DNA from: HGM10836 sp045580645
GTDB lineage: Bacteria; Bacillota_I; Bacilli_A; RF39; UBA660
Length of the DNA: 22,409 nt
Direction of reading: 5' to 3'
NCBI GenBank assembly: GCA_045580645.1
Contig: JAZNOG010000052.1
Location: 1-22,409, forward strand
Shown here: positions 14,724 to 21,702 of the stretch, in pieces
Numbering within the stretch: position 1 is the first letter of the stretch
Layout of the letters: each line of letters begins with the position of its first letter
Notes under the pieces: model-generated
The model's input: only the letters and a program-made list of their open reading frames with translations
What the model was told of the DNA's origin: nothing
The model's database searches: none
Translations under genes and position numbers: made by a program

Positions 14724-15016
14724 CAAAAGAAATATACTTAACAATATTATTTGATTATTATGGTGAACTTTTAACAGAAAAACAAAAAACTTATTTTAAA
14801 TATTATTACTTTGATAATTTATCATTATCAGAAATAGCAGAAAACTTAAGTATTTCAAGAAATGCTATTCATAAACAATTAAAACTAATTGAAGAAAAAT
14901 TAGAATCTTTAGAAGAAAAATTAAATTTATATAAAAAAGATGAAGAACTAAAAAAAATAATAAAAAATATAAAAGATGAAAATATAAAATTAGAACTTCA
15001 AAAATTATTAAAATAA
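14720..15016 (+). CDS. ylxM: YlxM-family SRP accessory protein
   Basis: A 98-residue helix-turn-helix protein of the YlxM/p13 family, which modulates the SRP pathway. LTEKQKTYFKYYYFDNLSLS then EIAENLSISRNAIHKQLKLI (residues ~18-58) is the signature. The rest is a charged helix. It is translationally coupled to ftsY by a 4-nt overlap. The fold resembles sigma-factor region 4, but its context makes it YlxM rather than a sigma factor. Confidence 0.9.
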   Translation: MTKEIYLTILFDYYGELLTEKQKTYFKYYYFDNLSLSEIAENLSISRNAIHKQLKLIEEKLESLEEKLNLYKKDEELKKIIKNIKDENIKLELQKLLK

Positions 15017-15031
15017 TAAAATGAGGTATTT

Positions 15032-15508
15032 ATGAAAAAACTAATTTTGTGTTTAGTCGGAATTTTCATAATTCCGCCAATTATAATGTATGCAATATTA
15101 TATTTTGGTTTAGCAAAAAAACCATCTGGTCTTATTATTAGAAACTTCAATAATAATATAACAATATATAATCAACTTATTGAAGACATTAAATATCAAG
15201 ATTTTATTTCTATCTCTTATAATTCAATGGGGTATTCAGTTACCACAAAAGATAATGAAAAAGTTAGCAATGTAATTGTTTCATTAAACGAATCAACTGA
15301 TTATTCAAATATAATACATAAAATAGAACAACTAAATTTAGAAGGCATTAGCAAAAATGAAGACTATATTCTTTTTAAAGTTAAATCTAGATTTGGTTAT
15401 TCACAGTATGTTGGACAAATATATGATAAGGAAAAACTTTTGAAAAACTATGATATTTCCAAGATAAAATCAATAAATGATAATTGGTATTATATTGAAA
15501 CAAGATAG
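15032..15508 (+). CDS. Unrecognised membrane-anchored protein
   Basis: A 158-residue protein with one N-terminal membrane segment (~3-27, LILCLVGIFIIPPIIMYAIL) that looks like an uncleaved anchor. The Cys at residue 7 is too near the start and lacks a lipobox. The rest is a predicted extracellular alpha/beta domain. GAGG lies before the ATG and only 15 nt separate it from ylxM, so it is in the ftsY unit. I recognise no family. Confidence 0.7.
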   Translation: MKKLILCLVGIFIIPPIIMYAILYFGLAKKPSGLIIRNFNNNITIYNQLIEDIKYQDFISISYNSMGYSVTTKDNEKVSNVIVSLNESTDYSNIIHKIEQLNLEGISKNEDYILFKVKSRFGYSQYVGQIYDKEKLLKNYDISKIKSINDNWYYIETR

Positions 15509-15537
15509 ATATTTAATTGAGCTAAGGTGATGAAGTA

Positions 15538-15912
15538 ATGAAAAATAGAAAACAAAAAAACAATATATTAGCGATATTTTTTATTATTATTTTAGTGCTA
15601 ATTTCAGTATATATAAAAAACAATTTCATTTATAACATTAATAAAATCAAAACAGGAGAATATATCGAAGAACTATCTTCTCCTAATAATGAATGGACAA
15701 TAAAATCATATTTAATTAAAGGAGATTCTTTAATCGCAGATTGCACAAGAGTTGAATTAGTCAATAATAAAACAAATGAGAAAAAGAATATATATTATGG
15801 TTATCGTGAAAATGAAGTTATAATGGTTTGGATTGATAATAAAACAGTAGAAATAAATGATATAGTTTTAAATATCCATAAAGATACATATGACTGGAGA
15901 AAGGAAAGATAA
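15538..15912 (+). CDS. DUF5412-like membrane-anchored protein
   Basis: A 124-residue protein with a basic N-terminus, one membrane segment (~11-25) and a small extracellular beta-rich domain. The run SPNNEWTIKSYLIKGDSLIA, then TRVELVN, NIYYGYRENEVIMVWIDNKT and a final KDTYDWRKER, fits the DUF5412 pattern (family from memory, function unknown). The TGATG start site is preceded by AAGGTGATG. It is the last gene of the ftsY unit, 29 nt after the previous one. Which process it serves is unknown. Confidence 0.75.
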   Translation: MKNRKQKNNILAIFFIIILVLISVYIKNNFIYNINKIKTGEYIEELSSPNNEWTIKSYLIKGDSLIADCTRVELVNNKTNEKKNIYYGYRENEVIMVWIDNKTVEINDIVLNIHKDTYDWRKER

Positions 15913-15925
15913 AAAAATCAAACAC

Positions 15926-15954
15926 TTGTCAAACATATATTTATATGCTACAAT
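15926..15954 (+). promoter_or_regulatory. Strong promoter of the antisense RNA
   Basis: TTGTCA (15926-15931), exactly 17 bp, TACAAT (15949-15954) with TGC extending the -10. No open reading frame longer than a few codons follows, so its product is an RNA starting near 15961. Confidence 0.8.
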
Positions 15955-15980
15955 GTATATAGATGAAGAAATCTTCATAA

Positions 15981-16018
15981 AATAAAAAGGAACACTTAAT
16001 ATTAGCGTGTTGAGTGTT
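15981..16018 (-). terminator. Terminator of the toxin mRNA
   Basis: On the minus strand AACACT ... AGTGTT (16018-15991; alternatively AACAC/GTGTT) is followed by CC and TTTTTATTTTA. It lies about 55 nt past the toxin stop, inside the antisense RNA region. Confidence 0.65.
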
Positions 16019-16033
16019 ACCCATAAATGTGTA

Positions 16034-16078
16034 GCACCTAATTCAATGCTAAAACTGAGTTAGGTGCGCTTTTATTTT
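16034..16078 (+). terminator. Terminator of the antisense RNA
   Basis: GCACCTAA (16034-16041) pairs with TTAGGTGC (16060-16067), and four more inner pairs (TTCA/TGAG) extend the stem to 12 bp. TTTTATTTT follows. It reaches the toxin stop codon at 16072, so the two transcripts converge and overlap. Confidence 0.8.
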
Positions 16079-16155
16079 AGAATTACAAAAAGTAATGCTA
16101 TAAGTAAAAGGATGACTATGATTAAAGTAGAAATTAAAAAATCTTTCTTACTCAC
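16072..16155 (-). CDS. Candidate type I toxin: 27-residue hydrophobic peptide
   Basis: A very short gene in an otherwise empty gap. From the GTG ending at 16155 it encodes Met-Ser-Lys-Lys-Asp, then about 20 hydrophobic residues (FLISTLIIVILLLIALLFVI) and a C-terminal Leu-Lys. This is the make-up of membrane-damaging type I toxins. The ribosome site GGAGGTGA (16161-16168 complement) is a near-perfect match to 16S rRNA and lies 8 nt before the GTG; an in-frame ATG ending at 16161 overlaps that site and is too close. It has its own promoter, a Shine-Dalgarno-hiding hairpin and a terminator. No sequence match to TxpA, BsrG or Fst is evident, so it would be a new family or a small regulatory membrane peptide. 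Confidence 0.65.
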   Translation of the reverse strand: MSKKDFLISTLIIVILLLIALLFVILK

Positions 16156-16162
16156 AAGCATC

Positions 16163-16187
16163 ACCTCCAATCTATAAAGATAGAGGT
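16163..16187 (-). promoter_or_regulatory. Hairpin that can hide the toxin Shine-Dalgarno sequence
   Basis: In the toxin leader ACCTCTATCT (complement of 16178-16187) can pair with AGATTGGAGGT (complement of 16163-16173) across a TTAT loop: ten pairs, one G-U, one bulged T. The GGAGG is fully inside the stem, a common control in type I toxin mRNAs. Confidence 0.65.
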
Positions 16188-16196
16188 AGCACCCAA
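16186..16196. repeat. Toxin-leader copy of an 11-nt repeated element
   Basis: GTAGCACCCAA here and GTAGCACCTAA at 16031-16041 are direct repeats on the plus strand differing at one base. Because the two RNAs run in opposite directions, the antisense RNA copy can pair with the toxin 5' leader. Confidence 0.8.
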
Positions 16197-16218
16197 CTAT
16201 TAAATGTTCCTGTATACA

Positions 16219-16248
16219 ATTATAACAAACATTTGTTTACCAAAACAA
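16219..16248 (-). promoter_or_regulatory. Promoter of the toxin mRNA
   Basis: On the minus strand TTGTTT (complement of 16243-16248), 18 bp, TATAAT (complement of 16219-16224) with TGT extending the -10. The predicted start near 16212 gives a leader of about 57 nt. Confidence 0.7.
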
Positions 16249-16294
16249 GCGTTTTTTTAAATTTTAAAAAAAATTAAAAACTTTATTATTTTTT

Positions 16295-16322
16295 TCATAA
16301 TATTCTATTTCTTTCATAATGT
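16295..16322 (+). promoter_or_regulatory. Possible sigma-E-like promoter of spoIVA
   Basis: TCATAAT (16295-16301), 13 bp, CATAATGT (16315-16322) resembles the SigE pattern (KMATATW / CATACAHT) and lies 22 nt before the spoIVA start. spoIVA is SigE-dependent in B. subtilis. The match is partial and the region is A+T-rich. Confidence 0.3.
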
Positions 16323-16343
16323 TTAATGAAAGAGAGTGGTTAC

Positions 16344-17819
16344 ATGAACAAAGAAGAAATAATAAAAAATATTGCTCTTAGAACCGGAGGAGACATCTAT
16401 TTAGGAGTAGTTGGGGCAGTTAGAACAGGAAAATCTACATTTATAAAGAAAATAGTGCAAACTCTAATTATTCCTAATATAGAAGATGAATTTGAAAGAA
16501 AAAGAGCCTTAGATGAAATTCCTCAAAGCGCTGGAGGAAAAACAATTATGACCATCGAACCTAAATTTGTTCCTAATAGCATAGCAAAAATAAAAATAGA
16601 TGACATGACATGTAATATGAGATTAGTAGATTGTGTTGGATATGTTATTGATAATGCAAAAGGATATGAAGATGAAAATGGTCCAAGAATGGTTAAAACC
16701 CCTTGGTATAATGAAGAAATCCCTTTTATAGAAGCAGCTGAAATAGGAACAGAAAAAGTTATAAAAGATCATTCCACTATTGGAATAATACTTACTACAG
16801 ACGGTTCAATTGGCGATTTTGATAGAAACGATTATATTGATGCAGAACAAAAAGTAGTTGGAGAACTAATGGATCTTAATAAACCATTTATAATTGTTTT
16901 AAATTCAACTCATCCAAATCAAGTAGAAACACAAAACCTAGCAAGAAATTTAAAAGAAAACTATGGGGTTCCAGTATTACCTATGGATGTCCTATCTATG
17001 AATGAAAAAGATGCTTATGATATTTTAAAAGAAGCCTTATATGAATTTCCTCTTCTTGAAGTTAAAGTGGAAATGCCTGAGTGGATTGGAGTTTTAAAAC
17101 ATAATCATTATATTAAGAAAACATATATAGAAAAAATAAAAGAAAGTGTAGTAGAAGTAGAAAAAATAAGAGATGTAGACAATATTTTAAATCATTTTAA
17201 CGATTGTGATTATATTTCAAAAGCATATATGTCAAAAGTAGACCCTTCAAGTGGAACAGTTACAATTACACTTGATGCACCAGAAGAATTATTTGATGAA
17301 GTTTTAAATGAAATGATAGGTATGGATATAACTAGTAAAGCAAATCTACTTTCAATGCTACAAGATTATAAAGAATCAAAAACTGAATATGAACAGTTTA
17401 AAACAGCCTTAAAAATGGTTAAAACTACTGGTTATGGAGTTGCAAACCCAACCTTAAATGATATGAAACTTGATACCCCTGAAATAACAAAACAAGGAAG
17501 TAAATATGGTATAAAATTAAAAGCAACCGCACCATCTATCCATATGATTAAAGTAGATGTGGAATCAACGTTTGAACCAATAATAGGTTCGGAAATGCAA
17601 AGTAAAGAGCTAATAAATTATTTAATGAAAGATAACGAAAAAGATCCAAATAGCATTTGGTCATCAGAAATATTTGGTAGAAGTCTAGATGTAATTGTTC
17701 AAGAAGGTATTCAGTCAAAAATAGCAATGATGCCTGATGCAATAAGATATAAACTGCAACAAACAATGACAAAAGTAGTAAACAAAGGTTCAGGAAACCT
17801 AATTGCCATAGTTATATAA
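16344..17819 (+). CDS. spoIVA: Stage IV sporulation protein A (spore coat morphogenetic ATPase)
   Basis: SpoIVA assembles by ATP hydrolysis into the basement layer of the spore coat on the outer forespore membrane. Start set at ATG 16344, after GAGAGTGG; this gives 491 residues, about the length of the B. subtilis protein. Walker A G24-AVRTGKS is near the N-terminus, as expected, with YLGVVGAVRTGKSTFIKK. RLVDCVGYV, TPWYNEEIPFIEAAEIGT and IGIILTTDGSIGDFDR follow. The C-terminal part ends GSGNLIAIVI, the region needed for membrane localisation and polymerisation in the family. It implies the organism forms endospores. No other coat gene adjoins it, and it sits just after the toxin-antitoxin candidate. 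Confidence 0.95.
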   Translation: MNKEEIIKNIALRTGGDIYLGVVGAVRTGKSTFIKKIVQTLIIPNIEDEFERKRALDEIPQSAGGKTIMTIEPKFVPNSIAKIKIDDMTCNMRLVDCVGYVIDNAKGYEDENGPRMVKTPWYNEEIPFIEAAEIGTEKVIKDHSTIGIILTTDGSIGDFDRNDYIDAEQKVVGELMDLNKPFIIVLNSTHPNQVETQNLARNLKENYGVPVLPMDVLSMNEKDAYDILKEALYEFPLLEVKVEMPEWIGVLKHNHYIKKTYIEKIKESVVEVEKIRDVDNILNHFNDCDYISKAYMSKVDPSSGTVTITLDAPEELFDEVLNEMIGMDITSKANLLSMLQDYKESKTEYEQFKTALKMVKTTGYGVANPTLNDMKLDTPEITKQGSKYGIKLKATAPSIHMIKVDVESTFEPIIGSEMQSKELINYLMKDNEKDPNSIWSSEIFGRSLDVIVQEGIQSKIAMMPDAIRYKLQQTMTKVVNKGSGNLIAIVI

Positions 17820-17821
17820 AA

Positions 17822-17853
17822 AATGTCACTAAAAAGTGATGTTTTTTAGTGTC
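17822..17853 (+). terminator. spoIVA terminator with an alternative fold
   Basis: ATGTCACT-AAAA-AGTGATGT followed by a T run forms a standard terminator. An overlapping hairpin, CACTAAAAA pairing with TTTTTAGTG, excludes the first. The second would act mainly as an end-protecting stem. Confidence 0.65.
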
Positions 17854-17890
17854 AAAAAACAAAAAAAATATAAATAAATTAAATTATCAA

Positions 17891-17919
17891 TTGATATAAA
17901 AAAATAATTATGTTATTAT
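17891..17919 (+). promoter_or_regulatory. Promoter of the surface-protein gene
   Basis: TTGATA (17891-17896), exactly 17 bp, TATTAT (17914-17919) with TGT extending the -10. Confidence 0.75.
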
Positions 17920-17951
17920 TGTTATATAGAATATAGATAGGAGTCTTTACT

Positions 17952-19397
17952 ATGAAAAAAAATATTAACGATTACGGAAGCCGTAGACTTATGATTCTTT
18001 CAATTTTTGTCATAGTTTTTATTACAGTTTTTTCATCAACGTATGCTTTATATAACTATAATAAAACTGGAGGAAACAATACTATTCAAACAGGAACTGT
18101 TTCAATACTTTTTACAGAACCTCAAACAGATACTATTTTATTTTCAGATTCTGAAGATGAATATATGGAATTTACTGTTAGTGCAAATGCAACTGGATCT
18201 ATTGCAACTGATTATTACATATATTTTACAGAAAACAGTGGTAGCACAATAGAAAAAAGCAATGTAAAAATACGTTTATCTGAAGTAATTGGAGAAGGGG
18301 AATTAGAAGTAGTTGAACTTACATCTCTAGATACATTTAAACCAATAAATTTAACAACATTACAAGAAGATAACACATCAGATAAATATTTATTATATAG
18401 TAATCAATTTAATTTTACAGATAATAGTTCTAGAACTAAAACGTATCGATTAAGAATGCAATCTGAGGGGGGAGATATCGAGTATTCTGGAACATCAGAA
18501 AGTGATAGAACACATTCTGCGGTATTAACGGGACAATATTCAATTAAACTTAATGTCTATGCTACTCAAGGAGAAGTTAACGAAACCCCAAATTATTGTT
18601 TTTATCATATTCCAGATGAAACAACCATGACCACAACAATAGTAACTTACTTATGTGGTTTGATGGGCGTTGATCAATTAGATTTTGATTTTATGTCAGA
18701 TGTAATAATACCAGAAAAATTAACTACTTATGAATTGATTGACAATCCAACTGCAACAGCAAAAGAAAAATGCTCTATAAGAATAACACCATTCATAGGA
18801 GACGAAACAACCGCTAAAACAGTTTGTGGAGGCGGAGAAGTAGAAGGTATGACTTTAGAAACATTACTTGCACTACCAGAAGAAGGCCCAGTTTTTCAAT
18901 CGTTGTTGGCCAATACCGGAATGATGCAACCAACAGGAGATGAATATACAGTCACAACCATCGGAGAATATGCATTTTCAGATAACAACCTCACAAGTGT
19001 AGTCATCCCCGATAGCGTCACAATCATCGGAGTAGGTGCATTTAATTCTAACAACCTCACAAGTGTAGTTATCCCTGATAGTGTTACATCAATTGGAGAA
19101 AGTGCATTTTCATATAATAATTTAAATTATGTCGTAATTGGAAATCAATCACAATTGAACACATTAAGCGGATATTCTTTTTATTCCTCAAATTCTTCTA
19201 GCACAATGAGCTATAACAATTTTGGAAATATAAGTTATATAGATAACCCAAATTTAACTGTCATTTATAACAACTCAGGAAAAGCATTTGACTGGACTGG
19301 CGCTATTACAGGAACATCAGGAACACCATTTGTAACAGGATCTGTCCCTAGTAATGGTAGTAATATAGTAGATATAACAACAGGTTATCCAAGTTAA
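17952..19397 (+). CDS. Secreted surface protein: TasA/SipW-type N-terminus plus BspA-like leucine-rich repeats
   Basis: A 481-residue exported protein. ATG 17952 follows AGGAG. A basic start and a long hydrophobic segment (~12-32, [15 protein letters not shown]) end at [17 protein letters not shown] then opens a beta-rich domain in the style of TasA/camelysin proteins, normally processed by the SipW peptidase. The middle (~200-335) has several Cys and is unassigned. Residues ~336-400 are LRR_5 (BspA-like) repeats with a 22-residue period, [16 protein letters not shown]. The tail is Ser/Asn/Gly-rich and has no LPxTG. Likely a cell-surface adhesin or matrix protein. No sipW is in the window. 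One repeat block is G+C-richer than the rest. Confidence 0.82.
   Translation: MKKNINDYGSRRLMILSIFVIVFITVFSSTYALYNYNKTGGNNTIQTGTVSILFTEPQTDTILFSDSEDEYMEFTVSANATGSIATDYYIYFTENSGSTIEKSNVKIRLSEVIGEGELEVVELTSLDTFKPINLTTLQEDNTSDKYLLYSNQFNFTDNSSRTKTYRLRMQSEGGDIEYSGTSESDRTHSAVLTGQYSIKLNVYATQGEVNETPNYCFYHIPDETTMTTTIVTYLCGLMGVDQLDFDFMSDVIIPEKLTTYELIDNPTATAKEKCSIRITPFIGDETTAKTVCGGGEVEGMTLETLLALPEEGPVFQSLLANTGMMQPTGDEYTVTTIGEYAFSDNNLTSVVIPDSVTIIGVGAFNSNNLTSVVIPDSVTSIGESAFSYNNLNYVVIGNQSQLNTLSGYSFYSSNSSSTMSYNNFGNISYIDNPNLTVIYNNSGKAFDWTGAITGTSGTPFVTGSVPSNGSNIVDITTGYPS
18984..19069 (+). repeat. Direct repeats in the BspA-like region (66-bp period)
   Basis: AACAACCTCACAAGTGTAGT occurs exactly at 18984-19003 and 19050-19069, each opening one 22-residue leucine-rich repeat. 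The first copy continues with codons such as GTC, CCC, GAT, AGC and ATC, which this genome otherwise uses little. The second continues with GTT, CCT and GTT. Confidence 0.9.
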
Positions 19398-19405
19398 AAA
19401 AATAT

Positions 19406-19440
19406 AAGTATTAGATATCTAAAATTATCTAATACTTTTA
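19406..19440 (+). terminator. Terminator-like hairpin after the surface-protein gene
   Basis: Perfect 12-bp stem AAGTATTAGATA (19406-19417)/TATCTAATACTT (19426-19437), 8-nt loop, but only a short interrupted T tail. Confidence 0.7.
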
Positions 19441-19510
19441 AATTTAATAATAAAATTTTGTCATAATTTTACTACATTGATATAAAAATATATTTTTTTC
19501 TTAAAAATCC

Positions 19511-19539
19511 TTGATTTTATTGCAAATAAATGATATTTT
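19511..19539 (+). promoter_or_regulatory. Promoter of the HU gene
   Basis: TTGATT (19511-19516), 17 bp, TATTTT (19534-19539) with TGA extending the -10; the leader before the HU start is about 55 nt. Confidence 0.6.
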
Positions 19540-19601
19540 ATATATGTAAGCATAACAAAAAAATAAACTGCTTATGTAAAATATATGGGAGGTATTATTA
19601 A

Positions 19602-19874
19602 ATGAAAAAAGTAGAATTAATTGAAGCAATAGCTGGAAAAGCTGGAATTACTAAAGCTGATGCTGGTCGTGCACTTGATGCAACAATCGAAGTTATTACT
19701 GAAACATTAGTAAAAGGAGACAAAGTTCCACTTGCTGGATTTGGAACATTTGCTGTTTCAAGAAGAGAAGCAAGAACTGGACGTAATCCACAAACTGGAG
19801 AAACTGTTCAAATTGCTGCTAGAAACGCTGTTACTTTCAAAGCAGGAACTGCTCTTAAAGATTCTGTAAACTAA
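19602..19874 (+). CDS. hup: DNA-binding protein HU
   Basis: A 90-residue histone-like nucleoid protein that binds and bends DNA as a dimer. Complete HU fold: [20 protein letters not shown] at the start, [20 protein letters not shown] in the centre, then the DNA-gripping arm [26 protein letters not shown] precedes the ATG at about 8 nt. It is monocistronic, with its own promoter and terminator. Its codons are less A+T-biased than the neighbours, as expected for a highly expressed gene. Confidence 0.97.
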   Translation: MKKVELIEAIAGKAGITKADAGRALDATIEVITETLVKGDKVPLAGFGTFAVSRREARTGRNPQTGETVQIAARNAVTFKAGTALKDSVN

Positions 19875-19877
19875 TAA

Positions 19878-19898
19878 AAAAGCCTATGGCTTTTTTTC
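19878..19898 (+). terminator. HU terminator
   Basis: AAAAAGCC-TAT-GGCTTTTTTT, a short GC-containing stem followed by a T run, directly after the stop codon. Confidence 0.85.
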
Positions 19899-19905
19899 GT
19901 TTGAA

Positions 19906-19934
19906 TTGATTATCTTACTTTTTTAAAGTATAAT
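19906..19934 (+). promoter_or_regulatory. Promoter of the cca-dnaD-nth operon
   Basis: TTGATT (19906-19911), exactly 17 bp, TATAAT (19929-19934), then AGAGG before the ATG at 19956. Confidence 0.8.
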
Positions 19935-19955
19935 TGTTTTAGAGGTATTAATTTA

Positions 19956-21053
19956 ATGGAAGAAAAAATATATGAAATATTAAAAAAATTAAATGACAAT
20001 GGATATAAAGCCTACATAGTAGGTGGTTTTGTAAGAGATTATTTACTTAATAAAAAAACAAAAACATACGATGTAGATATAACCACGAATGCTAAACCTA
20101 AGGAATTAATGGAAATTTTCAAAGAATTACACCCAATATCGATGGAATATGGAAATGTTATAATAAATACAGATAAATATAAATTTGAAATAACAACCTT
20201 TAGAAAAGATATTAAATATATAAATAACAGAAAACCAGAAAAAATAGTATACATTGATAACTTAAGTGAAGATTTATTAAGAAGAGATTTTACAATAAAT
20301 GCCATATGCATGGATAAAGATAAAAGAATAATAGATGAAACTAATGGAAAAGCTGATTTAAAGAAAAAAATAATAAAATCTATTGGTGATTCTGATAAAA
20401 AAATAGAAGAAGATTCACTTAGAATATTAAGAGCTATTAGATTTGCCACTATTTTAAATTTTAAATTAGATGAAGAACTAAAAAAATCCATAAAAAAATA
20501 TAAAAATATTTTAACTAATCTTTCATATGAAAGAAAAAAAGAAGAATTAAATAAAATCTTTAATAGCGCTAATAAAAAATATGGAATAAGTTTACTTAAA
20601 GAATTGGATTTACTAGAGGTCTTAGAATTAAAAAATATAGATAATGTTTTACTTACAAAAGATCAAATGGGTATGTGGGCTACTATAACAGATGCAAATT
20701 ATCCTTTTTCAAAAACAGAAAAAGAACTAATTGATGAAATTAATAATTTATTAAAAGAAAACTTAAATGAAAAAGAAATTTTATATAAATATGGCAGATA
20801 TACTTTAAGTATAGTTTGTGATTTAAAAAAACTAAATAAACAATATATGATGTTTAGATATGAATTATTGCCTATCAAAGGAAGAGAAGAAATAAAAATT
20901 ACATCTTTAGAAATATGTGATATTTTAAATAAAAAACCCGGTTCATTTATAAAAGAAATATATGAAGATTTAGAAAAACAAATATTACATAAAAAACTTA
21001 AGAATGATAATAAAAAAATTAAACAATATATTATAAGTAAATATAATAAGTAA
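19956..21053 (+). CDS. cca: CCA tRNA nucleotidyltransferase (class II)
   Basis: Adds or repairs the 3' CCA of tRNAs without a template. 365 residues. Class II polymerase-beta head: VGGFVRDYLL (22-31), the metal-binding TYDVDITTNA (D40, D42), RRDFTINA, DSLRILRAIRFA, and ERKKEELNKIF, which form the nucleotide-recognition part. No HD phosphohydrolase motif is seen, as in Gram-positive Cca. A poly(A) polymerase of the same class is possible, but PcnB-type extensions are absent. Since tRNA-Pro above already encodes CCA, the enzyme would act in repair for that tRNA. Followed after 10 nt by dnaD. Confidence 0.9.
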   Translation: MEEKIYEILKKLNDNGYKAYIVGGFVRDYLLNKKTKTYDVDITTNAKPKELMEIFKELHPISMEYGNVIINTDKYKFEITTFRKDIKYINNRKPEKIVYIDNLSEDLLRRDFTINAICMDKDKRIIDETNGKADLKKKIIKSIGDSDKKIEEDSLRILRAIRFATILNFKLDEELKKSIKKYKNILTNLSYERKKEELNKIFNSANKKYGISLLKELDLLEVLELKNIDNVLLTKDQMGMWATITDANYPFSKTEKELIDEINNLLKENLNEKEILYKYGRYTLSIVCDLKKLNKQYMMFRYELLPIKGREEIKITSLEICDILNKKPGSFIKEIYEDLEKQILHKKLKNDNKKIKQYIISKYNK

Positions 21054-21063
21054 GGGTGGTTAT

Positions 21064-21702
21064 ATGAAAACAACTAATGTTATTGAATTATTAAAAGATA
21101 AGAATATTATTATTCCTAGTATATTATTAAAAAATAAAGACAAATTAAATATAAATGGAAACGAAATTATCTTTTTAGCGTATTTAATGTCCTGTGATAA
21201 TAAAATTATTTTTAATATAGAAAAAATTGCAAGTGAAACATCTTTTAAAATTGAAGAGATAATGCAGATTATTCCTTCATTATGTGAGAAAAAATTAATT
21301 GATATGGTCGTGGAAAAAGATAAGGGAATAATTAAAGAATATATCGATATAGAAATTTTATATAATAAACTTTTAACCTTTATAATAAATGAAGATGAAG
21401 TAAAAGAAGAAGAAAATAATAAAATATATGAAACAATTGAAAAAGAATTTGGAAGAACTCTATCACCAATTGAATATGAATTAATTAAGCAATGGTTAGA
21501 TGCTAGTATTAGCGAAGAATTAATAAAAGAAGCATTAAAAGAAGCAGTTTTAAATGGGGTTAATAATTTAAAATATATTGATAGAATTTTATTCGAATGG
21601 ACAAGAAAAGGTTATAAAACTAAAAAAGATATAAAAAAGAAAAATATTAGTAATGATAAAATCGATGTCTTTGAATATGATTGGTTAGATGAAGATGAAT
21701 AA
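21064..21702 (+). CDS. dnaD: DnaD-family replication initiation protein
   Basis: Helps DnaA/DnaB load the replicative helicase in Bacillota. 212 residues: an N-terminal winged-helix domain (~1-100), a linker with EVKEEENN, and the DnaD C-terminal domain (~122-185) with EKEFGRTLSPIEYELIKQWL, ALKEAVLNGVNNLKYIDRIL and FEWTRKG. The YxxxI-like C-terminal DNA-binding tail is Lys-rich and acidic at the end. Good ribosome site (AAGGGTGG). It sits between cca and nth, the common dnaD-nth order of Gram-positives. Its 3' end overlaps nth by 14 nt. Confidence 0.9.
   Translation: MKTTNVIELLKDKNIIIPSILLKNKDKLNINGNEIIFLAYLMSCDNKIIFNIEKIASETSFKIEEIMQIIPSLCEKKLIDMVVEKDKGIIKEYIDIEILYNKLLTFIINEDEVKEEENNKIYETIEKEFGRTLSPIEYELIKQWLDASISEELIKEALKEAVLNGVNNLKYIDRILFEWTRKGYKTKKDIKKKNISNDKIDVFEYDWLDEDE

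Larger units (their letters stand above)
15961..16078 (+). ncRNA. Candidate antisense antitoxin RNA (about 118 nt)
   Basis: Bounded by the promoter at 15926-15954 and a terminator ending near 16078. The 5' end can form ATGAAG-AAAT-CTTCAT (15963-15978), a likely stabilising hairpin. The whole RNA is complementary to the 3' region of the minus-strand toxin mRNA predicted from 16212 down to about 15981. Its segment GTAGCACCTAA (16031-16041) can also pair with the toxin 5' leader over 11 positions with one G-U. Layout as in txpA/ratA and par/fst type I systems; expression is inferred. Confidence 0.65.

Noticed and set aside
15963..15980. Five-codon open frame MKKSS in the antisense RNA
   Set aside because: It falls inside a 5' hairpin, has no ribosome site and is too short to mean anything alone.
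20039..21073. Minus-strand frames opposite cca
   Set aside because: They have Phe/Leu/Ser-rich composition from reading Lys/Glu-rich codons backwards and no independent signals.
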